Below are positions 1-8,293 of a stretch of DNA of 64,000 bases, piece after piece. Made by a program: the position numbers and the translations under genes. The notes below the pieces were generated by a model. The model did no database searches, had not been told where the DNA came from, and saw only the letters and a list, made by a program, of their open reading frames with translations. Source of the stretch: Streptomyces sp. NBC_01262 (GTDB lineage: Bacteria; Actinomycetota; Actinomycetes; Streptomycetales; Streptomycetaceae); NCBI RefSeq assembly GCF_036226365.1, contig NZ_CP108462.1, positions 2,046,001 through 2,110,000 on the forward strand. The letters run 5' to 3'. Each line of letters begins with the position of its first letter. The stretch's first letter is position 1.

Positions 1-2073
1 GCCGACGACCGACAGCGGGTTGAGGGCCTTGCCGACGTCCTGCGCGCAGGCCAGTTCGATGACCTTGACCAGGCCGAGTTCGGTGTCGACCTCCACCACC
101 GCGCGGTGGGCGGCGAAGGAGTACTGGACATGGCCGAAGCCCTGCCCCGTACGAAGGTCGAAGGGCTCGGTGGGCCGGTGCCGCCACTCCAGCTCGATGT
201 CGACCGCCTCGCCGCCCAGGACGTCCACCAGGTCGGCGAGCACCTCGCCGCCGTCGGTGACGACCTTGCCGCCCTCCAGGAGCAGCTCGGCGGTGGCCCA
301 GGCCGGGTGGTAGCTGCCGAACTTGGCGCGGCCCAGCTCCAGGACCTTCTCCCGTACGGCCTCGCAGCTGTGCTTGACGGCGCCGCCGGTGACGTAGGTC
401 TGCCGGGAGGCGGATGTGGAGCCCGCCGAGCCGACCCGGGTGTCGGCCGGGTTGATGGTGACCTGGGTGACGCCCAGTTCGGTGCGGGCGATCTGCGCGT
501 GCACGGTCACGCCGCCCTGGCCGACCTCGGCCATCGCGGTGTGGACGGTGGCGACGGGCTCGCCGGCGATGACCTCGATGCGCACGCGGGCCGTGGAGTA
601 GTCGTCGAAGCCCTCGGAGAAGCCGACGTTCTTGATGCCGACCGCGTAACCGACCCCGCGCACGACGCCTTCGCCGTGGGTGGTGTTGGACAGGCCGCCG
701 GGCAGGGCCCGTACGTCGGCTGTCTCACCGGCCGCGAGCCACTGCTGCTCGGGCGGCATCGGCATCGCCCTGACGCGGCGCAGCAGCTCGGCGACGGGCG
801 CCGGGGAGTCGACGATCTGGCCGGTGGGCATGACCGAGCCCTGCGACATGGCGTTGAGCTGCCGGAATTCCACCGGGTGCATGCCCAGCGCGGCGGCCAT
901 CTTGTCCATCTGGGCCTCGTACGCGAAGCAGGCCTGGACCGCGCCGAAGCCGCGCATGGCGCCGCAGGGCGGGTTGTTGGAGTAGAGAGCGAGGGCCTCG
1001 ATGTCGACGTTCTCGATCTCGTACGGACCGACCGCGAGGGAGGCGGCGTTGCCGACGACGGCCGGGGAGGAGGAGGCGTAGGGGCCGCCGTCCAGCACGA
1101 TGCGGCACTTCATGTAGACGAGCTTGCCGTCGCGGGTGGCACCGTGCTCGTAGCGGAGCTTGGCGGGGTGGCGGTGGACGTGCCCGAAGAAGGACTCGAA
1201 GCGGTTATAGACGATCTTGACGGGTTTGCCGGTGCGCAGGGCGAGCAGGCAGGCGTGGGCCTGCATGGACAGGTCCTCGCGGCCGCCGAAGGCGCCTCCG
1301 ACGCCGGAAAGCGTCATGCGCACCTTGGATTCGGGCAGGCCGAGGACGGGGGCGACCTGGCGCAGGTCGGCGTGCAGCCACTGGGTGGAGATGTACAGGT
1401 CGACGCCGCCGTCCTCGGCGGGCACGGCGAGGCCGGACTCGGGGCCGAGGAAGGCCTGGTCCTGCATGCCGACCTCGTAGTCGCCGGTCACCACGACCTC
1501 GGCCAGGGCCTGCGCGGCCGCGACGTCGCCGTGGACGACGGGCTGGCGGTGGACGATGTTGGGGTGCGGGCTGTGCGGGGCGTGGTGGTCGTCGCGGTCC
1601 GGGTGCAGGATCGGGGCGCCGGGGGCGGTGGCGGTCTCCTCGTCCACGACGAGCGGGAGCTGCTCGTACACGACCTTGATCTTCGCGGCGGCGCGGCGCG
1701 CGGTCTCCGGGTGGTCGGCGGCGACGAGGGCGACCGGTTCGCCGTGGAAGCGGACGACCCCGTCGGCCAGCACCGGCTGGTCCTGGATCTCCAGGCCGTA
1801 GGTCTTGGCGGCGGGCAGGTCCTCGTGCGTCATGACGGCGTGGACGCCGGCCTGGGCGAGTGCCTCGGAGATGTCGACGGAGACGATCCGAGCGTGCGCG
1901 TGCGGGCTGCGGAGCGTGAAGCCCCACAGCATGTCCTCGTGCCACAGGTCGGAGGCGTAGGCGAACTCGCCGGTGACCTTCAGCGTGCCGTCAGGGCGCA
2001 GCGTGGACTCGCCGATGCCGCCCTTGGTGCGGGTGCCCTGCGTGATCTTGGTGGGGGTGTTGGCGGTGCCCAT
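1..2073 (-). CDS. Xanthine dehydrogenase, molybdopterin-binding subunit (C-terminus cut by window edge)
   Basis: Large molybdenum subunit of xanthine dehydrogenase (PucD-type), which hydroxylates hypoxanthine/xanthine in purine breakdown. The frame is open from ATG at 2073 to base 1, giving 691 residues; family members run to about 750-800, so the C-terminus with the catalytic Glu lies outside. Two family signatures can be read: GVGGAFGGRED near residues 254-265 and GAMRGFGAVQ near residue 370, both Moco-pocket loops. The N-terminus (MGTANTPTKI, then a region reading VTGEFAYASDLWHEDML) is typical. It follows the iron-sulfur subunit by 2 bp on the same strand, so the two are very likely co-transcribed. 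Family assignment is strong; substrate specificity is inferred from the PucR neighbour. Confidence 0.93.
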   Translation of the reverse strand, partial: MGTANTPTKITQGTRTKGGIGESTLRPDGTLKVTGEFAYASDLWHEDMLWGFTLRSPHAHARIVSVDISEALAQAGVHAVMTHEDLPAAKTYGLEIQDQPVLADGVVRFHGEPVALVAADHPETARRAAAKIKVVYEQLPLVVDEETATAPGAPILHPDRDDHHAPHSPHPNIVHRQPVVHGDVAAAQALAEVVVTGDYEVGMQDQAFLGPESGLAVPAEDGGVDLYISTQWLHADLRQVAPVLGLPESKVRMTLSGVGGAFGGREDLSMQAHACLLALRTGKPVKIVYNRFESFFGHVHRHPAKLRYEHGATRDGKLVYMKCRIVLDGGPYASSSPAVVGNAASLAVGPYEIENVDIEALALYSNNPPCGAMRGFGAVQACFAYEAQMDKMAAALGMHPVEFRQLNAMSQGSVMPTGQIVDSPAPVAELLRRVRAMPMPPEQQWLAAGETADVRALPGGLSNTTHGEGVVRGVGYAVGIKNVGFSEGFDDYSTARVRIEVIAGEPVATVHTAMAEVGQGGVTVHAQIARTELGVTQVTINPADTRVGSAGSTSASRQTYVTGGAVKHSCEAVREKVLELGRAKFGSYHPAWATAELLLEGGKVVTDGGEVLADLVDVLGGEAVDIELEWRHRPTEPFDLRTGQGFGHVQYSFAAHRAVVEVDTELGLVKVIELACAQDVGKALNPLSVVG

Positions 2074-2075
2074 GC

Positions 2076-2669
2076 TCAGGCCTCCTGTCGCGCGGCGGCC
2101 AGGCGGACGGCGTCGAGGATCTTCTCGTAGCCCGTGCAGCGGCACAGGTTGCCCGACAGCGCCTCGCGGATGTCCGCGTCGGTGGGGTCGGCGTTGCGTT
2201 CCAGCAGCTCGTCGGCGGCGACCAGGAGGCCGGGGGTGCAGAAGCCGCACTGGACGGCGCCCGCGTCGATGAAGGCCTGCTGGATCGGGGAGAGGTCCAC
2301 GGACTCGTCGGTGGGGCGGGCCTGCCACTGCCTGGCCTCGTCGATGCCGGTGCCGATGCCGGCGCTGATGCCGGCGCCGGGACCGCAGGTGCCCGCGCCG
2401 CACGCACCCGCCGTGCGCTCCTTGGCGTAGTCGGCCAGGCCCTCCACGGTGACGATCTCGCGGTCCTGGCACTGGCCTGCGGCGACCAGGCACGCGCAGA
2501 CCGGGACACCGTCCAGGCGGACCGTGCAGGAACCGCATTCGCCCTGCTCGCAGGCGTTCTTCGAGCCCGGCAGCCCCATGCGCTCGCGCAGCACGTACAG
2601 CAGGCTCTCGCCCTCCCAGACGTCGTCGGCCTCCTGCGGGCGGCCGTTGACGGTGAAGGTCACGCGCAT
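2076..2669 (-). CDS. Xanthine dehydrogenase, [2Fe-2S] subunit
   Basis: Small iron-sulfur subunit that passes electrons between the molybdenum and FAD subunits. The plant-ferredoxin cluster motif CEQGECGSC with a later VCAC is in the N-terminal half, and the second all-alpha cluster motif is CGFCTPG with [10 protein letters not shown] chose the ATG at 2669 ([11 protein letters not shown]), which begins at the ferredoxin fold; an upstream in-frame start adds only charged residues. The frame overlaps the FAD gene stop by 10 bp. Oddity: about 35 residues rich in Gly/Ala, including an extra CGAGTCGPG stretch, lie between the two cluster domains, making the linker longer than usual. Confidence 0.93.
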   Translation of the reverse strand: MRVTFTVNGRPQEADDVWEGESLLYVLRERMGLPGSKNACEQGECGSCTVRLDGVPVCACLVAAGQCQDREIVTVEGLADYAKERTAGACGAGTCGPGAGISAGIGTGIDEARQWQARPTDESVDLSPIQQAFIDAGAVQCGFCTPGLLVAADELLERNADPTDADIREALSGNLCRCTGYEKILDAVRLAAARQEA

Positions 2670-3559
2670 CGGATGTTCCTCTCGTCGCCGCGGTACTCGT
2701 CCCATGTCCAGCCCAGCGTCCGGCGGGCCATGACGCCCAGCGCGTGGCGGCGGTACGAGGCGCTGCCGCGCACGTCGTCGATGGGGCTGGCGGAGGCGGA
2801 CACCAGGTCCGCGAACTGCCGGGCGACCGCCGGCGGGATGATCCTGCCGTTGTCCCAGAAGCCGCCCTCCTCCAGCGCGGCGTTGAGGAAGTCCTCGGCG
2901 ACGCGGGCCCGGATCGGGGTCGGGGCGGCGGAGCCGATGCCGGTCCTCACCGTGCGGCTCGCGGGGTGCAGGGCGAGGCCGAACGCGCAGACGGCGATGA
3001 CCATCGCGTTGCGCGTGCCGACCTTGGAGAACTGCTGCGGCCCGTCGGCCTTGTCGATGTGCACGGCCCGGATCAGCTCGTCGGGCGCGAGCGCGTTGCG
3101 CTTCACGCCGGTGTAGAACTCCTCGACGGGGATCATGCGCGTGCCGCGTACGGACTCCGCCTCGACCCGCGCACCGGCGGCCAGCAGCGCCGGGTGCGCG
3201 TCACCGGCCGGGGAGGCCGCGCCGAGGTTGCCGCCGACGCTGCCGCGGTTGCGGATCTGCGGGGAGCCGACGGTGTGCGCGGCCAGCGCCAGGCCGGGCA
3301 GCTCGCCGCGCAGGTTGTCCATGATCCGGGTGTACGGGACCGAGGCGCCCAGCCGTACGGTGTCCTGGCCGGTCTCCCACTCCTGGAGCTCGCCGATGCG
3401 GTTGAGGTCGAGGAGCACATCGGGGCGGCGGTGGTCGAAGTTGATCTCGACCATCACGTCGGTGCCGCCCGCGATGGGCACAGCGGTCGGGTGCTCCGCC
3501 TTCGCGGCGAGAGCCTCCTCCCAGCTGGCGGGGCGCAGGAAGTCCATACGGTCGCTCAC
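2660..3559 (-). CDS. Xanthine dehydrogenase, FAD-binding subunit
   Basis: FAD subunit (CO-dehydrogenase flavoprotein fold, subunit M). The motif PIAGGTDVMVE near residue 28 and the loop GGNLGAASPAGDAHPAL near residue 110 contact the FAD diphosphate and isoalloxazine in this family. At 299 residues it has the normal length. It is the first gene of the minus-strand xanthine dehydrogenase operon and lies 272 bp from the divergent pucR gene, so the shared intergenic region is the likely control point. Confidence 0.93.
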   Translation of the reverse strand: MSDRMDFLRPASWEEALAAKAEHPTAVPIAGGTDVMVEINFDHRRPDVLLDLNRIGELQEWETGQDTVRLGASVPYTRIMDNLRGELPGLALAAHTVGSPQIRNRGSVGGNLGAASPAGDAHPALLAAGARVEAESVRGTRMIPVEEFYTGVKRNALAPDELIRAVHIDKADGPQQFSKVGTRNAMVIAVCAFGLALHPASRTVRTGIGSAAPTPIRARVAEDFLNAALEEGGFWDNGRIIPPAVARQFADLVSASASPIDDVRGSASYRRHALGVMARRTLGWTWDEYRGDERNIRCA

Positions 3560-3831
3560 TTCCTTCTGATTCGGGTCTCGGACGGGGCTTGATCATGTCC
3601 TGCATGCACACGCGACAAGTCAAGTACACCGCCGTGCGGCCGTCCGGGCGCAGTCACGGATTGCATGAAGCACTTGGCTGGTCGGGGCCGATGTCTTGTA
3701 GATTCATCTGAAAGGACGAGGTCCGAAACATCCCGGCATTCGCCCGGCAATACCGATGGAACGAACCGGGCGCGACCCTGGTACCGCTCATTGCAGGGAC
3801 CGGGGACACGTTCGAGACAGGGCGACACACG
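3560..3831. promoter_or_regulatory. Divergent control region between xanthine dehydrogenase operon and pucR
   Basis: 272 bp without a coding sequence. A TAGATT hexamer at 3699-3704 could be a -10 for pucR, with TTGGCT at 3674-3679 as a weak -35 (19-bp spacing). The binding site of PucR could not be identified by eye. Confidence 0.4.
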
Positions 3832-5484
3832 ATGCGGCTGCGCACACTGCTGGACACCGATGCACTGGGCCTCCGGCTGCTGGGCGGCGAGGAAGAGCTG
3901 GACCGCACGGTACGCGGGGTGATGACCACGGACCTGCGCGACCCGAGCCGCTACCTGGCGGGCGGGGAGCTGGTGCTCACCGGTCTCGCCTGGCGTCGCG
4001 TCCCGGATGATTCGGAACGTTTTGTACGTATTCTCGCATCCGCGGGGGTCGCCGGGCTCGCGGCGGGCGAGGCCGAGCTCGGCTCCGTACCGGAGGATCT
4101 GGTGCTGGCCTGCGCCCGGCACCGGCTGCCGCTGTTCTCGGTTTCGGAGGACGTCGCCTTCGCGTCGATCACCGAGCACGTCGTACGGCAGGTCTCGACC
4201 GAGCGCGCCGGGGATCTGGCCGCCGTCGTCGACCGGCACCGGCGCCTGATGTCCTCCGGCCCGGCCGGTGGCGGTCCGGACGCCGTCCTGGACCTGCTCG
4301 GCAGCGACCTCGACCTGAAGGCCTGGGTCCTGTCCACGACCGGCCGCCAGATCGCCGTGTCCTCGCACCCGCTCCCCGCCGAGCTGCGCGCCGAACTGGC
4401 CGGCGAGCATCTCGCCGCCGCGCGGACTGCGAGACCGGCCCCGCACCGCACCTTCACCGGCGGCCGTACGTACTCGCTCTTCCCGATCCGAAGCGGCCCG
4501 GACGGCGCGGACCCGCGCACCACGCTGCTCTCCGACTGGTTCCTGGCCGTCGAGGCCGACGCCGGGGACTGGCCCGACGAGCGGCTCGACCTGCTTCAGG
4601 GCGTCACCCAGCTCATCGCCGTCGAGCGCGACCGCCGCGACGCCGCGCGCACGGTCCGGCGCCGGCTCGCCCAGGAGGTCCTGGAGCTGGTCCAGGCGGG
4701 CGCCCCGCCCGCCGAGGTCGCCGCGCGGCTCCGGGTCGCCGCGCCCGTGCTGCTGCCGGGGCTGGGCACCGCTCCGCACTGGCAGGTCGTCGTCGCCCGC
4801 GTCGAATGGTCCGGCAGCGGGCTGCCCGGCGGCCCCGTCTCCCAGTCCCTCCTCGAAGAGGCCCTCGTCGACCCCGCCGCCATCGGCGCCGAGCTCGGCG
4901 ACCGCATCGCCGTCGCCCACAACGGCGACGAGGCCATGGCGCTGGTCCCCCTGTCCGCCATCGGCGACGCCGAGTCCCTGCACGCCGCCGAACTCGACGC
5001 CGAGGGCCTGCTCGGCGCCCTGCGCGGCCCCCTGACCCGCGGTCTCGACGGCGACGGCCGCCTCACCCTGGGCGTCAGCGCCACCGTCCACTCCGCCGAG
5101 GCCCTGCGCGGCGCCCTTGAGGAGGCCCGGCACGCGAGACGGGTCGCCGCCGCCCGCGCCGGCCGTGTCTGCGTCGCAGGCCACGAGGAGCTGGCCTCCC
5201 ACGTACTCCTCCTGCCCTTCGTCCCGGACGACGTCCGCCGGGCCTTCACCGCCCGGCTGCTGGATCCGCTGCGCGTCTACGACAGACGCCACCGGGCCGA
5301 GCTCATCCCGACGCTGGACGCGTTCCTGGAGTGCGACGGCTCATGGACGCGTTGCGCGACCCGGCTGCACCTGCACGTCAACACCCTCCGGTACCGGATC
5401 GGGCGCATCGAGCAGCTCACCGGGCGCGACCTGTCGCGACTGGAGGACAAGCTCGACTTCTTCCTGGCTCTGAGAATGAGCTGA
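3832..5484 (+). CDS. pucR: PucR family transcriptional regulator
   Basis: 550-residue regulator of purine catabolism. The N-terminal PucR domain (about residues 1-125) contains the usual LLGGEEELDRTVRGV and DLRDPSRYLAGGELVLT stretches. The C-terminal PucR-type helix-turn-helix (about 485-545) reads TLDAFLECDGSWTRCATRL followed by HLHVNTLRYRIGRIEQLTG. The middle is a GGDEF-like variable region, as in the family. It is divergent from the xanthine dehydrogenase operon, the standard arrangement for a local regulator. ATG at 3832 follows a modest AGGG ribosome binding site. Inference: it senses a purine-pathway metabolite and controls the divergent operon. Confidence 0.92.
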   Translation: MRLRTLLDTDALGLRLLGGEEELDRTVRGVMTTDLRDPSRYLAGGELVLTGLAWRRVPDDSERFVRILASAGVAGLAAGEAELGSVPEDLVLACARHRLPLFSVSEDVAFASITEHVVRQVSTERAGDLAAVVDRHRRLMSSGPAGGGPDAVLDLLGSDLDLKAWVLSTTGRQIAVSSHPLPAELRAELAGEHLAAARTARPAPHRTFTGGRTYSLFPIRSGPDGADPRTTLLSDWFLAVEADAGDWPDERLDLLQGVTQLIAVERDRRDAARTVRRRLAQEVLELVQAGAPPAEVAARLRVAAPVLLPGLGTAPHWQVVVARVEWSGSGLPGGPVSQSLLEEALVDPAAIGAELGDRIAVAHNGDEAMALVPLSAIGDAESLHAAELDAEGLLGALRGPLTRGLDGDGRLTLGVSATVHSAEALRGALEEARHARRVAAARAGRVCVAGHEELASHVLLLPFVPDDVRRAFTARLLDPLRVYDRRHRAELIPTLDAFLECDGSWTRCATRLHLHVNTLRYRIGRIEQLTGRDLSRLEDKLDFFLALRMS

Positions 5485-5573
5485 GCGTCAGCTCCGCCCC
5501 CTTGGCTTCGGCCACCGCGCCGTGTTGAACTTCCCGCACCGGCTCCGGCTCGATGACGCGCTCAGGAGGGCAT

Positions 5574-6332
5574 GTGGCGGACACCGCCATGGCAGCAAAC
5601 GCAAGCGAAACCTCAATGCCACCGCCCGATATCTGGCGGTTGAGGGCGCGCGGCTGCTGGACGGAGGCCGCGGCGCTGCTCGCGACGCACGGCATGACCC
5701 GGTTCGGGCCGGCCCTGACGCGGGCCGCGCTGCTGAGCGAGCAGTGCCTGTTCACCCTGAGCGGCTGGCCGGAGGCCGAGGACGCGCTGCGCGCGGCGGA
5801 GGCACTGGCGCGTACGGATGACGAGCGCGGGGAGGCCGCGTGCGAGCGCGGGCATCTGGCGTATCTGGCAACGCAGTTCGGGGTCCGGGACCGGGCGGAC
5901 GAGGCGAGCGCGGCACTGGGGCGCAGCGCCGCGTTGCTGACGCCGGGGGCGGCCGGGAGGCCGTTGCTGGACTTCCGCAGGGGGCTGGTGGCGGAGAAGC
6001 TGGCCGATGACCCGGCGGCGGCGAGGGCCGCGTACCGCAGGGCGCACGCGGGCGCCGTGGCGCGGGACGACGCGCTGCTGACCTCGTTCACCTGGCGGCA
6101 TCTGGCCGTGCTGGCGGCCCGGGAGGGCGACCTCGCGGAGGCCCGCCGGGGGTTCACGGAGTCGCTGCGGATCCGGACCGAGCTGGGATACGTCATCGGG
6201 GCGGCCCCCGCGCTGCTCTCGCTCGCCGGGATCGAGCCGGAGCCGGAGGCGCGCCGCCTGCACGCCGAGGCGGCCCGGCTGTTCAGGCTGCTGGACGGGG
6301 TCCCGGTGTGGCTGGCCGACGAGTTGGGCTGA
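5574..6332 (+). CDS. Alpha-helical TPR-like hypothetical protein
   Basis: About 252 residues, rich in Ala, Arg, Leu and Glu, with a helical-repeat pattern resembling TPRs: blocks such as EAEDALRAAEALARTDDERGEAACERGHLAYL and DLAEARRGFTESLRI (partly quoted) look like successive helix pairs. There is no signal peptide or catalytic motif. GTG at 5574 is preferred because AGGAGG lies at 5564-5569; ATG at 5589 and ATG at 5553 are alternatives. It sits 89 bp after pucR on the same strand and ends 22 bp before a convergent GntR gene. I cannot assign a function; it may be a scaffold or tetratricopeptide protein. Confidence 0.72.
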   Translation: MADTAMAANASETSMPPPDIWRLRARGCWTEAAALLATHGMTRFGPALTRAALLSEQCLFTLSGWPEAEDALRAAEALARTDDERGEAACERGHLAYLATQFGVRDRADEASAALGRSAALLTPGAAGRPLLDFRRGLVAEKLADDPAAARAAYRRAHAGAVARDDALLTSFTWRHLAVLAAREGDLAEARRGFTESLRIRTELGYVIGAAPALLSLAGIEPEPEARRLHAEAARLFRLLDGVPVWLADELG

Positions 6333-6354
6333 GCGCGATACGCGCGATCGGTGC

Positions 6355-7086
6355 TCAGTCGTTGCAGAAGTGCGCGCGGACCAGGGATTCCACGGTGGGC
6401 AGATCGCCGGCGACCAGCGCTTCGAGGAGTACGGAGTGCTCGGTCGCGTCGGCGACCAGATGCGCGGCCGTGCGCCGGGGGCGCTGCGCGCGGCGGTGCA
6501 GTTCGTCGGCCACGGCGACGAGCTGGCGGTTGCCGGACAGCTCCAGCATGGCCCGGTGGAAGGCGCGGTCGGCCTCGGCGTAGGCGGCGCGGTCGCCCCG
6601 GGCGGCGACCGCGGCGGTGGCCTCGGCGTAGCAGCGCAGGGCCTCCCAGCGGTCGGCGGGGAGGGTGCGGGCGAGCCGCAGGACGACGGGGACCTCGATG
6701 AGCGCGCGGACCTCGGCGAGCTCGGCCTGTTCGCGGGCGCTGCGCTCGGCGACGCGGAAGCCCCGGTTGGGCATGGCCTCGACGGCGCCCTCGCGGGCGA
6801 GGAGCTGCATGGCCTCGCGTACGGGAGTCGCGGACACCCCGAAGCGCTCGGCGAGGGCGGGCGCGGAGTAGACCGCGCCGGGCTCCAGCTCGCCGGTGAC
6901 GAGCGCGCTGCGCAGGGCTGCCAGTATCTGGTCGCGTACCGAGTGCCGCTCGGGCATCCGGCGCGGGCGCGGTACGGCGGCCTCGGCCTCGGCGTGGGCC
7001 TGCGCGTGCGGGTGCTCGCCCCGGACCTGCTCGGCGCGGCCCGGCGGCAGGGCGGAGCGCCGTGCGGCGGTGGGGCCGTACTCCAC
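6355..7086 (-). CDS. GntR family regulator with FCD domain
   Basis: 243 residues. The winged helix of the GntR type lies at about residues 45-115 (SVRDQILAALRSALVTGELEPG, then LAERFGVSATPVREAMQLL). The C-terminal FCD ligand-binding domain follows (AYAEADRAFHRAMLELSGN, with the metal-binding D-x3-H pattern). The first 43 residues are low-complexity and unusual for the family. GTG at 7086 has GAGGAG about 7 bases upstream, which supports the long start; ATG at 6957 would give a normal-length protein but has no visible ribosome binding site. It is divergent from the FhuF-like gene. The effector is unknown, usually a small carboxylic acid. Confidence 0.88.
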   Translation of the reverse strand: MEYGPTAARRSALPPGRAEQVRGEHPHAQAHAEAEAAVPRPRRMPERHSVRDQILAALRSALVTGELEPGAVYSAPALAERFGVSATPVREAMQLLAREGAVEAMPNRGFRVAERSAREQAELAEVRALIEVPVVLRLARTLPADRWEALRCYAEATAAVAARGDRAAYAEADRAFHRAMLELSGNRQLVAVADELHRRAQRPRRTAAHLVADATEHSVLLEALVAGDLPTVESLVRAHFCND

Positions 7087-7187
7087 GGGGGCTCCTCAGG
7101 GCGGACGGGGGCGTGCGGCGGGGCGCTGTCTCTATTGCAACACTCTTTTGGAGCAGCTCGGGAAAGGTAAACCTCGATCTTAGCGGA

Positions 7188-7206
7188 TAAGGTAAGCCTT
7201 ACCTCC
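7188..7206. promoter_or_regulatory. Iron box (DmdR/IdeR-type operator)
   Basis: A 15-bp inverted repeat AGGTAAG-C-CTTACCT at 7190-7204 lies inside a 19-bp site closely matching the DmdR/IdeR consensus core AGGTTAGGCTAACCT. It ends about 38 bases before the start of the FhuF-like gene, where a bound repressor would block the promoter. A second, imperfect AGGTAAACCT lies at 7165-7174. Inference: iron-replete cells repress the reductase gene. Confidence 0.7.
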
Positions 7207-7243
7207 TTCTGGAAGTCCCCCCGAGCCCCCGTGGACGGTCGCC

Positions 7244-8107
7244 ATGCACCTCGCCGCCCCCGCCTCACCCATGCCCTCGCCCGTGACCTCCCCCCTGGCC
7301 GGCGCCTACGCCCGGCTGGCCGCGGTCTTCCCCGGCCTGCGCATCACCGAAGAGGCCCCGCGCACCGGCGGGGGCTGGAGCACCGCCCGCGAACTGGCCG
7401 ACGGCGGCGCGGCCCTGGACGCCTTCCTGGCCGGGGACGACGCCCAGATCACCCGGGACTACGGACGCCCGGCCCGCCCTGATGTCACCGCGAGCTTCGG
7501 ACTGCACCGCTACGCCTGGCCCGCCTGCCTGCTCTTCACCGTCCCCTTTTTCCTGCACCGTCGGGTCCCGCTCCTCACCCCCGACGACGTGTCGTTCCAC
7601 CGCACCGACGGACGCGTCACGCGCATGACGGTCCGCCCCCGCGGCTTCGCCTGCCTGCCGAACGACCCGGCCGCGCATGCGCATGACGCGTACGCCGTCC
7701 CGTCGCGCGACGCCCTGCGGGCGGAGCTGCGCGCGGCCGTCGCGGCCCATCTCGCCCCCGTTCTGGACGGGTTCCGCAGCCGGACCCGGCGCGGCTCGCG
7801 CGCGTTGTGGGGCATGGTGACCGACGAGATCACCGAAGGGCTCTGGTACGTGGGCCACTTGCTCGGCGAGGAGGACCGCGCGGTGGCCGAACTCGCCGCG
7901 CTGATGCCGGGCGGAACGGAGCCGTATCCGGGCGGCGCGGCCTTCCGTGACCTGGCCGGACCGGGCGGAACGGCGCTGCGCACGCGGGACCGGATTTCCT
8001 GTTGCCTCGTCTACACACTGCCGTCCGCGGAGACTTGTGTGACCTGTCCGAGGACCTGTGAGAGCGACCGGTTGAAACGTCTGACCACAAATCTCACACA
8101 CAGCTAA
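7244..8107 (+). CDS. FhuF-like ferric-siderophore reductase, (2Fe-2S)-binding
   Basis: 287-residue protein of the siderophore-iron reductase family, which reduces Fe(III) in imported siderophores in the cytoplasm to release iron. The diagnostic C-terminal motif is present: CC, ten residues, then C-x2-C (CCLVYTLPSAETCVTC), coordinating an unusual 2Fe-2S cluster. The N-terminal half reads ASFGLHRYAWPACLLFTVPFFL, typical of actinobacterial members. ATG at 7244 is the first of several possible starts; MPSPVTSP ten codons later is an alternative. The iron box just upstream fits a role in iron acquisition. No siderophore biosynthesis or uptake genes lie next to it. Confidence 0.88.
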   Translation: MHLAAPASPMPSPVTSPLAGAYARLAAVFPGLRITEEAPRTGGGWSTARELADGGAALDAFLAGDDAQITRDYGRPARPDVTASFGLHRYAWPACLLFTVPFFLHRRVPLLTPDDVSFHRTDGRVTRMTVRPRGFACLPNDPAAHAHDAYAVPSRDALRAELRAAVAAHLAPVLDGFRSRTRRGSRALWGMVTDEITEGLWYVGHLLGEEDRAVAELAALMPGGTEPYPGGAAFRDLAGPGGTALRTRDRISCCLVYTLPSAETCVTCPRTCESDRLKRLTTNLTHS

Positions 8108-8293
8108 CGCAACTGTTCTAAACAAGCGCCTCAGTTCGAGTATTCTGTCTGCCTCGCACCACGCCACCCCTCCGTTGGCGTCCTCTTGTCCCGAAACTGC
8201 TTCACGCGGCTCAGTCCTTCGCCAAGATGTCGCGCGAACGCCGTCTCGCGGCCCGAGCGCGACGGTACGCGACGCTAGGTTTGGATTCGCACG

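Noticed and set aside
3556..5292. A 578-codon open frame opposite pucR
   Set aside because: It lies antisense to a well-supported regulator, has Gly/Ala/Asp-rich low-complexity composition and no domain. Long antisense frames are usual in DNA with this third-position GC bias.
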